64,000 nucleotides of DNA, taken from G963717155 sp963717155 (lineage in GTDB: Bacteria > Actinomycetota > Thermoleophilia > Gaiellales > JALYLC01). The notes beneath the pieces were generated by a model that was given only the letters and a program-made list of their open reading frames with translations, had not been told where the DNA came from and searched no databases. A program made the translations under genes and the position numbers. The stretch is from assembly GCA_963717155.1 (NCBI GenBank), contig OY970326.1:744001-808000 (forward strand). The letters run 5' to 3'. Below are positions 9,977-18,190 of this stretch, piece after piece. Each line of letters opens with the position of its first letter. Position 1 is the stretch's first letter.

Positions 9977-10018
9977 TCAACCCGCGGGTTGAGTCAAGAT
10001 CAACCCTTGGTTCAACCC
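9977..10018. promoter_or_regulatory. TCAACCC repeat/palindrome operator
   Basis: A perfect 16-bp palindrome TCAACCCGCGGGTTGA (9977-9992) followed by two direct TCAACCC copies at 10000 and 10012, ending 44 bp before the start of the membrane protein/kinase/regulator operon. Four half-sites in 42 bp suggest cooperative regulator binding, possibly autoregulation by the downstream NarL-type protein. Confidence 0.55.
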
Positions 10019-10061
10019 GTGCGCCGATGACGGGGCGCGTGGGGCCGCGGATGATGGCGGC

Positions 10062-10575
10062 ATGACTACTACTGATTATCTCATCAATGGCCTGTTCGTT
10101 CTCGTCGTGCTTCGGCAGTCGCGGGAGCGGGCGCTCGACCGCCGGTCGATGGTCGTTCCGCTCGTCCTGGTGTTGTTCGTCGGCTCAGATGTACCTTCAC
10201 TCGATTCCGACCGCCGGCAACGACCTGGTGTTCGTCGCGGTGCTTGCCTCGGCCGGTCTCGCGCTTGGTCTTCTCTCGGGGTTCGCCACCCACGTTCGTG
10301 CCGGCGCCGATGGACTTGCGCTCGCGCGGGTCGGCTGGACTGCTGGCCTGCTGCTGGTCGCGGGAATCGGCTCGCGGATGGCGTTTGCGTTTGCGATCGG
10401 GCACGGCGTCGAGCCCGCGATCCGCAGCTTCAGCATCGCCCATCAGATCGGCGCCGCGGCGTGGCCGGTGGCACTGGTCGCGATGGCAGTCTGCGAGGTC
10501 ACGACCCGGATCGTGACGGTGCAGCTTCGCGGGCGCCGCACGATGGCTGCTCGGCCGGTTCTTGCGATCGCGTGA
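10062..10575 (+). CDS. small multi-spanning membrane protein, frameshifted
   Basis: Begins 'MTTTDYLINGLFVLVVLRQSRERALDRRSMVVPLVLVLFV' and continues in another frame as 'MYLHSIPTAGNDLVFVAVLASAGLALGLLSGFATHVRAGADGLALARVGWTAGLLLVAGIGSRMAFAFAIGHG', with about five hydrophobic helices in total. One base is needed near 10185. I do not recognise a function. It is first in an operon with a histidine kinase and NarL-type regulator, so it may be a sensor accessory or the target of that system. Confidence 0.6.
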
Positions 10576-10652
10576 CGCGCTTCGCGACGCTGCTTGGCGT
10601 CCGGCCCGTTTCGGCGGGCCGGGCGGCGTTCTATCGTTCGTCTGCGGTGAGC

Positions 10653-11850
10653 ATGAGCGAAGAGTCCGCGCGGGTCGCGGACGCGCACGCCCGGGCCGAC
10701 AGCGGCTGGCCGTCAGCGCGGAACGCTCCGCCCGCTCGGGCTGGTCCTGATCGGGGTCGTCGTGGTCACGGCGATCAACGGCCATCCGGCGCCGGCAGCC
10801 CACGGAACAGGGCTGGGGGTCGCCGTCGCGATCGCCGTGTTCGCGATCGCTCTCGGAATCGCGATCCGGGACTCGTTCACGACGCGGAGCACCGTCGTTC
10901 AGGCTGCGGTGATCGCGGCGATGGGGGCGGCCGGCGTTGCGCTCGTCGCGCTGCAGCCGCGCGGGGCGACCGAGCTTGCAGGCGGTGCGGCCGTCTGGAT
11001 GGCGGTCGCCCGTTTGCCGCTCGTGCTCGGCCTCGCGCTCGGCGCTGCGGTCGGGTTCGGTCTCTGCATCGCGATGGCGCTGTCAGGCGGCTCGTCGGCG
11101 GGGGTCGTCGCCACGGGGCTGCTGTGCGCGCTGCTCGGGGTGATCGCCTACCTGATCAGGCAGGCGCGGGCGAGCCAGGACACAACCGAGCTGCTGCTGG
11201 CCGAGCTCGAGGACGCGCGGGAGGAGCAGCTTGAGGCGGCTGCGATCACCGAGCGCGGTCGGATCGCGGGTGAGCTCCACGACGTCCTGGCCCATGCGCT
11301 CTCCGGCGCCGCGATTCAGCTGCAGGGGGCGCGGAAGCTGGCGGAACGAGAGCACGCGAGCGCCGAGGTGCGTGCGGCGATCGACCGTGCAGGCGAGCTG
11401 GTCAAGGACGGGCTTGCCAATGCCCGTCAGGCCGTCGGCGCGCTCCGAGGAGACGACCTGCCCGGCGTCGATCAACTCGAGTCGCTGGTCGCGAGCTACA
11501 GGACCGACATGAACGCGGACGTCACGCTGACGATCGAAGGCAACTCGCGGGCGCTCCCGGCCGACGCGGGCCTCGCCCTCTATCGGGGCGCGCAGGAAGC
11601 TCTGACGAACGTCGTTCGCTATGCGCCCGGGGCGGTGACCCAGGTCGTGCTTCGGTACGAGGGCGATCGAACAACACTGACCATCGAAGACACCGGTCAC
11701 GCCGAAGCCACATCACCAGAGGGACTGAGGGACGTCGGCGGAGGCCGGGGGCTGTCGGGCATGCGCGAACGAGTTGCACGGGTCGGCGGCAGCCTGAGCG
11801 CCGGCCCGACCGACGCGGGCTGGCGCGTCGAGTTGGTGATCCCGGGGTGA
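10653..11850 (+). CDS. NarL-type sensor histidine kinase
   Basis: About five hydrophobic helices, then HisKA_3 ('ITERGRIAGELHDVLAHALSGAAIQLQGARKLAE', phospho-acceptor His in ELHD) and an ATPase domain ('EALTNVVRYAPGA', 'GGGRGLSGMRERV'). It phosphorylates the regulator that begins four bases before its stop codon. The domains are intact from the GTG at 10762, but the first membrane helix ('LGLVLIGVVVVTAI') begins upstream of it, and the only good start (ATG 10653, 'MSEESARVADAHARADSGW') is in another frame. One base is probably missing near 10725-10735. Confidence 0.8.
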
Positions 11851-12503
11851 CCGAACCCTCGATCCGCGTGCTGATCGCCGACGACCAGCGAGTCGTGCGC
11901 GAAGGGCTGAGCATGCTCGTCGGCCTGATCGAAGGCGTCGAGGTGATCGGCACAGCCTCGGACGGCATCGAGGCCGTCGATCTGGCTCAAGCCGAGAAAC
12001 CGGATGTGGTGCTGATGGACCTGCGGATGCCGAACATGGACGGCGCCGAGGCGACGCGCCGGATCCGCGCCGCCCTTCCCGAGATGCAGGTGCTCGTGCT
12101 CACCACCTATGCCGACGACGAGTCACTGTTCCCTGCGCTTCAGGCCGGCGCACTCGGCTACCTCACGAAAGACGCGAGCGCCGAGGAGATCGAGCAAGCG
12201 ATCAAAGCAGTCGCGGCAGGGCGCACGCACCTCGACCCGGCCGTTCAACAGCGCCTGATCGCGGCCGTCCTCGATCCCCAGCCCGTCACTGCCGCAGTCA
12301 AGCCGCTACCCGATGACCTGACTCCGCGCGAGGCCGAAACGTTGAAGCTGATCGCGGCGGGACTCTCGAACTCCGAGATCGCCAAGGCGCTCGTCGTGAG
12401 CGACGCAACCGTCAAGACCCACATCAACCGAGTCTTCCGCAAGACAGGCGTACGCGACCGCGCGCAAGCTGTCCGCTACGCCTACGAGCACGGCATCGGC
12501 TGA
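11847..12503 (+). CDS. NarL/LuxR-family response regulator
   Basis: A complete 218-residue regulator: receiver ('VLIADDQRVVREGLSMLVG', 'PDVVLMDLRMPNMDG', 'LGYLTKDAS') and LuxR helix-turn-helix ('DLTPREAETLKLIAAGLSNSEIAKALVVSDATVKTHINRVFRKTGVRDRAQAVRYAYEHGI'). The GTG start overlaps the kinase stop by four bases, so the pair is translationally coupled. It may bind the TCAACCC repeats upstream of its operon. Confidence 0.92.
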   Translation: MTEPSIRVLIADDQRVVREGLSMLVGLIEGVEVIGTASDGIEAVDLAQAEKPDVVLMDLRMPNMDGAEATRRIRAALPEMQVLVLTTYADDESLFPALQAGALGYLTKDASAEEIEQAIKAVAAGRTHLDPAVQQRLIAAVLDPQPVTAAVKPLPDDLTPREAETLKLIAAGLSNSEIAKALVVSDATVKTHINRVFRKTGVRDRAQAVRYAYEHGIG

Positions 12504-12804
12504 CAAGGACATTTCGCCCGAGGGACGATCGCTGTTTCATGGAGAAGCGAATCAGTTCGGCTCCTCGTGGTCATGGCGCTTCACGTTTGCCCGGACGTCT
12601 GAGGCGTCCTGGGTTGACGGAGACTTGGTTTCGTGGTTTTCGTAGGGGTTCTTGGATCAAACCGGCGTCCCACCCCTCAGCCGCGTCTCACTCGCTCCGA
12701 GGTCCTACAACTAGACCGTGGCATCCCGTGCGCAACGCTCAAGCGTCGTGCGGATCATGCCCCGCTTCGCCAAGGGTTTCGATCGTTTGCACAGGGGTGA
12801 GCCT
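12504..12804. other. intergenic, nothing recognised
   Basis: About 300 bp between convergent genes. I see no tRNA, clear terminator hairpin or credible small gene. Confidence 0.5.
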
Positions 12805-13341
12805 TCAGGTCAGCCCATTGCCATGCGGTACGGCGAGCATCCACTGGTGAGCCTTGATCCCTTCGCGGTCTTCAAGCCACGGCTGCCAGTTCGGCTCGGC
12901 ATCCTGGTTCATGACGAGCGTGCGTCCGTGCCCGACCGAGCCGATGTAGTAGGCCGCGCCGTCGGGGCTGGGAGTGAGCGTCCAGCGCTGCCAGTCGGCG
13001 CCGTGCGGCTCCCAGAGCAGCGGCTTGACTTCATCTGACGGCCTACCTGCGTCGAGCGCCATCCCGTTGTCGGCGGAGATGATGAGCACCTCCCCGGCGT
13101 GGCCGCTCGGTCGCAAATACCAGAGCTGCCGCCTTGCGGCGTTGGTGGGATGAACCGTGGCGATCGCACCGTCCTCGTTCCGATCCGCGGTGTCGAGCGC
13201 CATGCCACAGGCGCGCGAGATCACGAGGAACGGCCCGCGCTCCTTCTTGGAACCGAAGTGGCCCCCGATGTCATCGGTCCCGATCGTGATCATGGGCAGG
13301 CGAACCTCAAGCTTGACCTTGGGCCGTCTCCTCATAGCCAT
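12805..13341 (-). CDS. ricin-B-type beta-trefoil lectin-like protein
   Basis: A 178-residue protein built from three similar blocks, each ending in a Q-x-W-like signature: 'RRQLWYLRP', 'DWQRWTLTP' and 'AHQWMLAV', with 'MALDTADRNEDGA' and 'GMALDAGRPSDEV' as the sugar-site-like loops. This is the beta-trefoil (ricin B) pattern, which usually binds carbohydrates. There is no signal peptide (starts MAMRRRPKVKLEVRLPM) and no fused enzyme domain, so the role is unknown. It stands alone next to the integrative element and could be cargo or flank. Confidence 0.6.
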   Translation of the reverse strand: MAMRRRPKVKLEVRLPMITIGTDDIGGHFGSKKERGPFLVISRACGMALDTADRNEDGAIATVHPTNAARRQLWYLRPSGHAGEVLIISADNGMALDAGRPSDEVKPLLWEPHGADWQRWTLTPSPDGAAYYIGSVGHGRTLVMNQDAEPNWQPWLEDREGIKAHQWMLAVPHGNGLT

Positions 13342-13539
13342 CGCCGACGAGTATGCGCCTTGGCCATGGGGGTCTCAAGTGATGCTCGTCAGTCGGGATG
13401 TCGAGCCCTTGCTGGCACCCCCGGCGCGCAAGGCTCGGAATCGCCGCGCCGGGACAGATACGCCGGCGATATTGGGCTGGTGTCGACCGGTGCGATCCAG
13501 CCTTCTCACGATAAGAGTCTTGGGAGACTGATATTCAGC

Positions 13540-13567
13540 TTGACAAGGCTTGGTAAAAATGTATAGA
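13540..13567 (+). promoter_or_regulatory. sigma-70 consensus promoter
   Basis: TTGACA at 13540-13545, 16-bp spacer, TATAGA at 13562-13567, in a locally AT-rich stretch that contrasts with the surrounding GC-rich DNA. It lies 33 bp before the GTG of the next gene and probably drives the left part of the element. Confidence 0.7.
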
Positions 13568-13600
13568 CTGGGCTCATAACAAACGAGACAAGGAGGAACC

Positions 13601-14245
13601 GTGAAGGTCAATCTTTCAATTGAGCTGAGCAACGACGATGACTTTGGAATCGTCGGGGAGCTCCTGGACGTGCTCGGGCGGCACGGCCACGCCGAGCCGA
13701 GGCCGGTAGGCAAAGGGTCTCAGATCGACGTGGACGCACTGCTCTCGCAGTACTGGGACGAGCACCAGAAGATGATGGGCAACCCCGGCGAGGAGGACTG
13801 GAAAACACTGGAGGCGCGTGCCCAGGTGGAGGTCTACCACCGGCACCTACCGCAGCTGATCTGGGAGGCGCTCTACGGGGCGGCCATGAACTTCCCGGCA
13901 GGTTCCTGGTGGACGGCGAGCCAGCTCGTAGAGGCGGCAACCGAGCCCGTCTTGCTCACCGACGTCAGACAGCGACTCCGAGGGCTCGCCCGCTCGCGCG
14001 CCGTGCGGGAATACGTCGAGGAGGTCGTGACGAAGCTCGGTCTTGATTCGGCCGACAAGAACGTATTCGACCTCGTCAAGGAGCAGGCGCTCCAGTGGTG
14101 GACGAAGACGGATGGACGAGTCGTGAGCTACACGATGAGCGAGGAGCTGCGGGACGCGATCCTCTGGCGCTCCGACGCCGATCGCAGCGATTTCAGCGAC
14201 GGCGACGAACGCGAGCCATACGAGTACTCGCCCGACACCACCTAA
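13601..14245 (+). CDS. hypothetical protein of integrative element
   Basis: A 214-residue acidic soluble protein with no domain I recognise. It starts 'MKVNLSIELSNDDDFGIVGELLDVLGRHG' and has a central helical part ('YHRHLPQLIWEALYGAAMNFPAGSWWTASQLVEAATEPV') that might be a winged-helix-like fold. The GTG at 13601 follows AAGGAGG at normal spacing and the consensus promoter just upstream. It is first in a series of three plus-strand genes with short gaps. Confidence 0.7.
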   Translation: MKVNLSIELSNDDDFGIVGELLDVLGRHGHAEPRPVGKGSQIDVDALLSQYWDEHQKMMGNPGEEDWKTLEARAQVEVYHRHLPQLIWEALYGAAMNFPAGSWWTASQLVEAATEPVLLTDVRQRLRGLARSRAVREYVEEVVTKLGLDSADKNVFDLVKEQALQWWTKTDGRVVSYTMSEELRDAILWRSDADRSDFSDGDEREPYEYSPDTT

Positions 14246-14274
14246 TCGAATCCAACCGATCGGAGGAGCAACCG

Positions 14275-14622
14275 ATGTCCCGCAATGCCTACTTCCGCCT
14301 CACGAGGGCGGAGCGCGACCAGTACGTCGAGACACTGAGCCCGCTCGACTGGCGCCTGCTCACGGCTTACGCCGGCACGACCAAGCCCGTCAACCCGAAC
14401 GACGACCAAGTGCTCGCACCCCAGGTCGCAAACGAGCTCTGCGATGAGCTGGGCCTGCCGCGCTTCGCCAGTCACACGTGTGTCGTGCGCCTCAGCGCGC
14501 TCGGGCTCGTGTCCGTCCAGACCGGGGCAGACCGAGAGCTCCCGCTTCGCCGCCGCAAGACAGTCGGCACGTTCAAGGGCATGGCGTTCGTGCGCTACAT
14601 CCAGACCGGCGAGTGGACCTGA
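14275..14622 (+). CDS. hypothetical small protein
   Basis: A 115-residue protein ('MSRNAYFRLTRAERDQYVETLSPLDWRLLTAYAGTT', ending 'GMAFVRYIQTGEWT'). The middle ('VANELCDELGLPRFASHTCVVRLSALGLV') resembles a winged-helix segment, so DNA binding is possible, but I recognise no family. The ATG at 14275 follows GGAGGAG, 29 bp after the previous stop; same operon as 13601. Confidence 0.65.
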   Translation: MSRNAYFRLTRAERDQYVETLSPLDWRLLTAYAGTTKPVNPNDDQVLAPQVANELCDELGLPRFASHTCVVRLSALGLVSVQTGADRELPLRRRKTVGTFKGMAFVRYIQTGEWT

Positions 14623-14671
14623 GGCATCCGCCTCGGTCCGATTCATCACCCGAAACGAGAGGAATCACGAC

Positions 14672-15655
14672 ATGGCACGCCCGATGACCGACACCTTGCT
14701 TGCTGCAGTCCGAGACACCGGCCCCAAATGGAGCGAGATCCCCTGGGTCTTCCCGTCGCGCGCGCACGCCGCGAAAACGGCTCAGTGCCTCTCGGACGGC
14801 TACCTTCGAAGCACACCACGCGACGGTGATGTGGCGTGCCGGGCCGAGGGCCGAGTCTGCATCAAGACAACGCCCGTCGAGGCTCGTATCGAACCTGCGG
14901 CTGACAGGTGGAAGGTGTTTCTCCGCTGCGGCGCGTCGCCCCCCGCGCCTGTACCTGTCGAGGCGGCGCCGCCACCGAAACCGAATGCCTCCGCGGTCAG
15001 GCCCACTCGCGCGGTCCCGCGCGACGCCGGCCCTCGGGTCGACCGCGCACGCACGAACCGCGACCCCGCGGAACTCGCCCGCAAGCGCGCGCTGCTCAAG
15101 GCGCCACACGTCGCCCCGCTCACCGCCTACGTCGAGCGACTGCGAGCCGGCGTCCCCGGCGCACGGATCCCCGACTTCGACCCGACCGAGGCAGGTATCG
15201 ACGCGCCGATCCTCCTGCTGCTCGAGGCGCCAGGGCCGATGTCGACAGCCGAGCGCGGGGGCTCCGGATTCATCTCCCCCGACAACAACGACCTCTCGGC
15301 ACAGAACATGTGGAACCTTTTGCGCGAGGCCGGGATCGATCGCTCCCGGGATGTGGTCACCTGGAACGTGGTGCCCTGGTACATCGGTGACGACAGCGCG
15401 ATCCGCGCCGCCGAGGCGAACGATCTCGCCGACGCGGGCGCGGCGATCCGAACGCTCGTGTCGCTGCTCCCGAACCTGCGGCTCGCGGTGCTGATCGGCA
15501 GCGCAGCGCAACGGGGCTGGGCGCGCCTCGGCGTCGACCTGCCGACGATCATCTCCCCACACCCCTCACAGCGGAGCCTCGCTTCGCGCCCTCACTACCG
15601 CGGGCAGATCCTGGCCGCGCTACGGGAAGCCCGAGCGATCGCGACGGAAAGTTGA
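14672..15655 (+). CDS. uracil-DNA-glycosylase-superfamily protein with N-terminal extension
   Basis: A 327-residue protein. Residues ~1-85 form a small separate domain with WSEIPWVFPSRAHAAKTAQCLSDGYL, then a Pro-rich linker, then a uracil-DNA-glycosylase-like fold: 'ILLLLEAPGPMSTAERGGSGFISPDNNDLSAQNMWNLL' (catalytic-water-loop position), 'TWNVVPWYIGD' and 'ISPHPSQRSL' (the HPS leucine-loop motif). The domain normally excises uracil from DNA; here it may be repair, or a protein acting on foreign or modified DNA. The ATG at 14672 follows GAGAGGAA. Third gene of the element's left operon. Confidence 0.7.
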   Translation: MARPMTDTLLAAVRDTGPKWSEIPWVFPSRAHAAKTAQCLSDGYLRSTPRDGDVACRAEGRVCIKTTPVEARIEPAADRWKVFLRCGASPPAPVPVEAAPPPKPNASAVRPTRAVPRDAGPRVDRARTNRDPAELARKRALLKAPHVAPLTAYVERLRAGVPGARIPDFDPTEAGIDAPILLLLEAPGPMSTAERGGSGFISPDNNDLSAQNMWNLLREAGIDRSRDVVTWNVVPWYIGDDSAIRAAEANDLADAGAAIRTLVSLLPNLRLAVLIGSAAQRGWARLGVDLPTIISPHPSQRSLASRPHYRGQILAALREARAIATES

Positions 15656-15674
15656 GGCGAGTCCGCTGGGATCG

Positions 15675-15959
15675 CTACCGCCTCAACTCGACTTCGTCGC
15701 GCGAAGGTGCACTCAGACGTAGCGCGGCTCGTTGCTCGTCAAGCTCGACCAGACGAGCTCGCAGCGCGGGATCCGCGCCGAGCTCTTCCAGTCCGGGGAT
15801 CACGCGCCGTTCGTGGTCGATCCGTCGTAGCCCTTCGCGAGGCGTTACCGCCTGCTCAGTCTCGGTGTGGCAGACACGTCGCCGTAAGGACGCGCTCGGG
15901 CTTACGAATGCCGAGATCGCCCCCATGCTGTCCATGCACGAGACCGGAGTCGAACTCAT
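15675..15959 (-). CDS. possible small coiled-coil protein
   Basis: The C-terminal ~60 residues ('TETEQAVTPREGLRRIDHERRVIPGLEELGADPALRARLVELDEQRAALRL') look like a genuine charged helical protein, but the N-terminal part is poor and no good start or ribosome binding site is visible. It overlaps a competing plus-strand frame at 15865. Either could be wrong. Confidence 0.3.
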   Translation of the reverse strand: MSSTPVSCMDSMGAISAFVSPSASLRRRVCHTETEQAVTPREGLRRIDHERRVIPGLEELGADPALRARLVELDEQRAALRLSAPSRDEVELRR

Positions 15960-16302
15960 GTGCTCGGGCGAGAGAGCGCCGGGTTACGCGGCCGCGGTCG
16001 TGCTTGCCGAGCTGGATCGCCTGTGCGACGGAGTCGCGGCCTGGGACTCGCCGCACGGTCGGGTATGGAAGCTGATGCGCGATCCGCATCCGGCATGCGG
16101 TGGCGCCCGACCCGTCGATGCGCTTGGAGAGCTATGCGATCTCGCCGAGCTTCGAGAGGTGGTCAATCAGCTGATCAGGCGCAGGCCACCACTGGACGTC
16201 GCGCACGAGGCGACCGGTCATGCCGACGATGATCCGAAGTGGAGCGTACGCCCGGGTTCGCCGGCCGATTTGATGTCGCCCGCTTCTCGCTTGGAGGTGT
16301 AG
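15865..16302 (+). CDS. possible helix-turn-helix protein
   Basis: Frame from a GTG at 15865. 'LGLTNAEIAPMLSMHETGVELMCSGERAPGYAAAVVLAELDRL' looks like an XRE-type helix-turn-helix followed by a helical part with 'CDLAELREVVNQLIRRRPPL'. No strong ribosome binding site is visible and the C-terminal third is unconvincing. It may be a decayed regulator. Confidence 0.35.
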   Translation: MWQTRRRKDALGLTNAEIAPMLSMHETGVELMCSGERAPGYAAAVVLAELDRLCDGVAAWDSPHGRVWKLMRDPHPACGGARPVDALGELCDLAELREVVNQLIRRRPPLDVAHEATGHADDDPKWSVRPGSPADLMSPASRLEV

Positions 16303-16399
16303 GCGTCCTCGTCGGCTCCTTTCCAACCGTGCCGCTTCGGAAAGAGTCGTCCAGACCTCTGGTCTCCAGGCGGGCAGTCTAGGTCCGCATCCGGCAGGC

Positions 16400-16639
16400 C
16401 TAGCTGCCGCCGACCGCGGTTTCGAGCCGCGTAATGGCGGCAAGGATGTCGTCGCCGATCGCGGGCGTAATGAGTCGCGGGTCGGCGCCGGCGTACCTTA
16501 GAACGAGCGTCAGGTCGTCCCCGCGCACGAGCGTGTCGCCGCGACGCTGGAGCTCTGCGACGGCCGCCTGTACGCGCTCGTCGTCGCAGCGCTCAGCGAT
16601 GAACTCGAGCAGCCGTTCCGTGGCGCGCATGTCCGTCAC
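16400..16639 (-). CDS. small helical protein, paralogue of 31860-32108
   Basis: A 79-residue protein 'MTDMRATERLLEFIAERCDDERVQAAVAELQRRGDTLVR...'. Its first 39 residues are identical to the protein at 31860-32108; the C-terminal halves differ but both end 'AI.RLE.A.GGS'. It begins 14 bp after the zinc-finger gene at 16654 in the same direction, so the two form an operon. Mostly helical; function unknown. Confidence 0.65.
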   Translation of the reverse strand: MTDMRATERLLEFIAERCDDERVQAAVAELQRRGDTLVRGDDLTLVLRYAGADPRLITPAIGDDILAAITRLETAVGGS

Positions 16640-16653
16640 GGCCGCGATCGTAC

Positions 16654-17571
16654 CTAGGACTGCGTCGTTGCAGATGCGCGCGAGAGGCGCTTAGCGACAT
16701 CCATGCGATGGTCCTGATGTCGTGGGCATCGATGACGCTGTTGCCGGGCCTCTATGACCTTCGAGCACGCCGGGTAGTCGCACTGAATCCACCACGTCCC
16801 TCTGGACGCCGGCATGATTGAGTGCGGCGGCCAGGTCGATGGCTCGGGGAGCCGTATGAGTGTGCCGTCTGCCGTGTAGACCTTCTTGTCCCGACAGTAG
16901 TCGCAGAGCGGAAGGTTCTTCGTGCGGCGCGCAGTGGTCGTCCACCGCCCGCACCGAAGACATGGGAAGGGTGACGGTGGTTCGCCGTCAGGCTGGTCGC
17001 TATCCCACAACCAATCCACCGTGCGCTGCGCGATGGGAAACGGGATTCGTGGTTCGTCGGCTGCCTCCCAAAGCTGTTGCTCGAGATCCATCCGATCTGC
17101 AAGTTGAGCAACGACGGCGCGCCGTTCGGATTGCGTATCTGGATTGGCTCGAGCGAAGAGCAGCATGGAGGTTTTCCGGTCGGCCCAACCCTCGTCGGCA
17201 CTACACAGATACGCGAGCGGGAAGCCTCGATTGAACGCCGCCGAGAGGTCACTGAGCTCGTCCTGGTCAAGATTGCCGACTGCCATTGGGCGTTTGAGCA
17301 GGCGTGCTCGGCCGCCAATTTCAACGGTAATGCCCGACTCGGGGATCGCATCCGCCAGGGTCTTCGCCGCTCTGTAGAGGAGCCGCGTCGCTAGATCGTC
17401 AGCCTTTGAGTGAGCCGTCTTCGGCGCCGGCCAGTCGCCGAGATTGAAGCCGGACGAGAGGCCGAGGTCTATGACCGCCTGCTCGGGGTTACCGAGGACA
17501 CGCAGTTCCAGCGAAAGCAGGTGCGCTTCGGACGCCGCCGGGCGTCCGCGCTGTGCTGGATCGTTCACCAC
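16654..17571 (-). CDS. zinc-finger protein of unknown function, paralogue of 32158-33072
   Basis: A 305-residue protein. Residues 1-195 are mixed helix and strand ('LLSLELRVLGNPEQAVIDLGLSSGFNLGDWPAP', 'AQRTVDWLWDSDQPDG'); then come two metal-binding clusters: C204-x2-C207 with C223-x2-C226, and C264-x4-C269 with H280-x-C282-x2-H285. The pattern suggests nucleic-acid or protein binding. A close relative (roughly 90% alike by eye) lies at 32158-33072. The GTG start faces the excisionase-like gene at 17605 across only 33 bp, conserved at the second locus, so the two probably share an operator. Confidence 0.7.
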   Translation of the reverse strand: MVNDPAQRGRPAASEAHLLSLELRVLGNPEQAVIDLGLSSGFNLGDWPAPKTAHSKADDLATRLLYRAAKTLADAIPESGITVEIGGRARLLKRPMAVGNLDQDELSDLSAAFNRGFPLAYLCSADEGWADRKTSMLLFARANPDTQSERRAVVAQLADRMDLEQQLWEAADEPRIPFPIAQRTVDWLWDSDQPDGEPPSPFPCLRCGRWTTTARRTKNLPLCDYCRDKKVYTADGTLIRLPEPSTWPPHSIMPASRGTWWIQCDYPACSKVIEARQQRHRCPRHQDHRMDVAKRLSRASATTQS

Positions 17572-17604
17572 ACTTCTGGATGGTACCAGCTGGCTCCGAC
17601 TTTA

Positions 17605-17961
17605 ATGAACCCAATGAATCGGAACACGACCGAACTGGACGTTGGAGACCGGCTTCTCCTCAGCGTCGCCGAAGCCGCCGCGCTCTGTGGGGTCAGCCGC
17701 GCAACGATCTTCAAGTACCTAGCGGCAGGAGAACTCGTGAGCGTACGCGTGGGAGCCAAGGGAACGCGGATTCCTCGCGACGAGCTGCGTCGGTGGATCG
17801 CGACACGAACCGCCGCTGCAATGAGCAGCCGAAAACGCGAAACGGTGGCCCGCAAGCCACCGTCTCGGAAATCCATGCGGCCCACGAAGCCGCCGACGTT
17901 CGACCGGAAGGACCCCGGCCATGAAGAACCCTACCAAGCCCAGCATCAGCACAGCGCTTAG
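17605..17961 (+). CDS. excisionase-like helix-turn-helix protein
   Basis: A 118-residue DNA-binding protein: 'DRLLLSVAEAAALCGVSRATIFKYLAAGELVSVRVGAKGTRIPRDELRRWIATRT' is the MerR/Xis-type helix-turn-helix with wing, followed by a basic tail ('SSRKRETVARKPPSRKSMRPTKPP'). Such proteins bend DNA for excision or regulate element promoters. It is divergent from the zinc-finger gene and overlaps the next gene by 41 bp. A truncated relative lies at 33106, interrupted by an IS. Confidence 0.75.
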   Translation: MNPMNRNTTELDVGDRLLLSVAEAAALCGVSRATIFKYLAAGELVSVRVGAKGTRIPRDELRRWIATRTAAAMSSRKRETVARKPPSRKSMRPTKPPTFDRKDPGHEEPYQAQHQHSA

Positions 17962-18190
17962 CGCCGTCGACAGCCATTACCGCAAGATGCTCGTCGGTCG
18001 TATCGCCAGCAGTAGTGGCCTGCACGAGAGCGTTGGTTACGTCCTAACTCGTCCAGGCGGACGGCTATACGTCCAGTTGGCATCGATCCACGAGCCGCCC
18101 GCAGCGAGCATCATGCGCCGGCAACTCGACCACGCCTACCAGTTCGCCGCGGAAAGGATCTCGCGGACCGGAGGCGGTGAGTCGTGGTGA
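17921..18190 (+). CDS. hypothetical small protein of element
   Basis: An 89-residue protein 'MKNPTKPSISTALSAVDSHYRKMLVGRIASSSGLHESVGYVLTRPGGRLYVQLASIHEPP...'. No family recognised. The ATG follows AAGGA and sits inside the 3' end of the excisionase-like gene; its stop overlaps the next small frame, giving a tightly coupled operon. Confidence 0.6.
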   Translation: MKNPTKPSISTALSAVDSHYRKMLVGRIASSSGLHESVGYVLTRPGGRLYVQLASIHEPPAASIMRRQLDHAYQFAAERISRTGGGESW

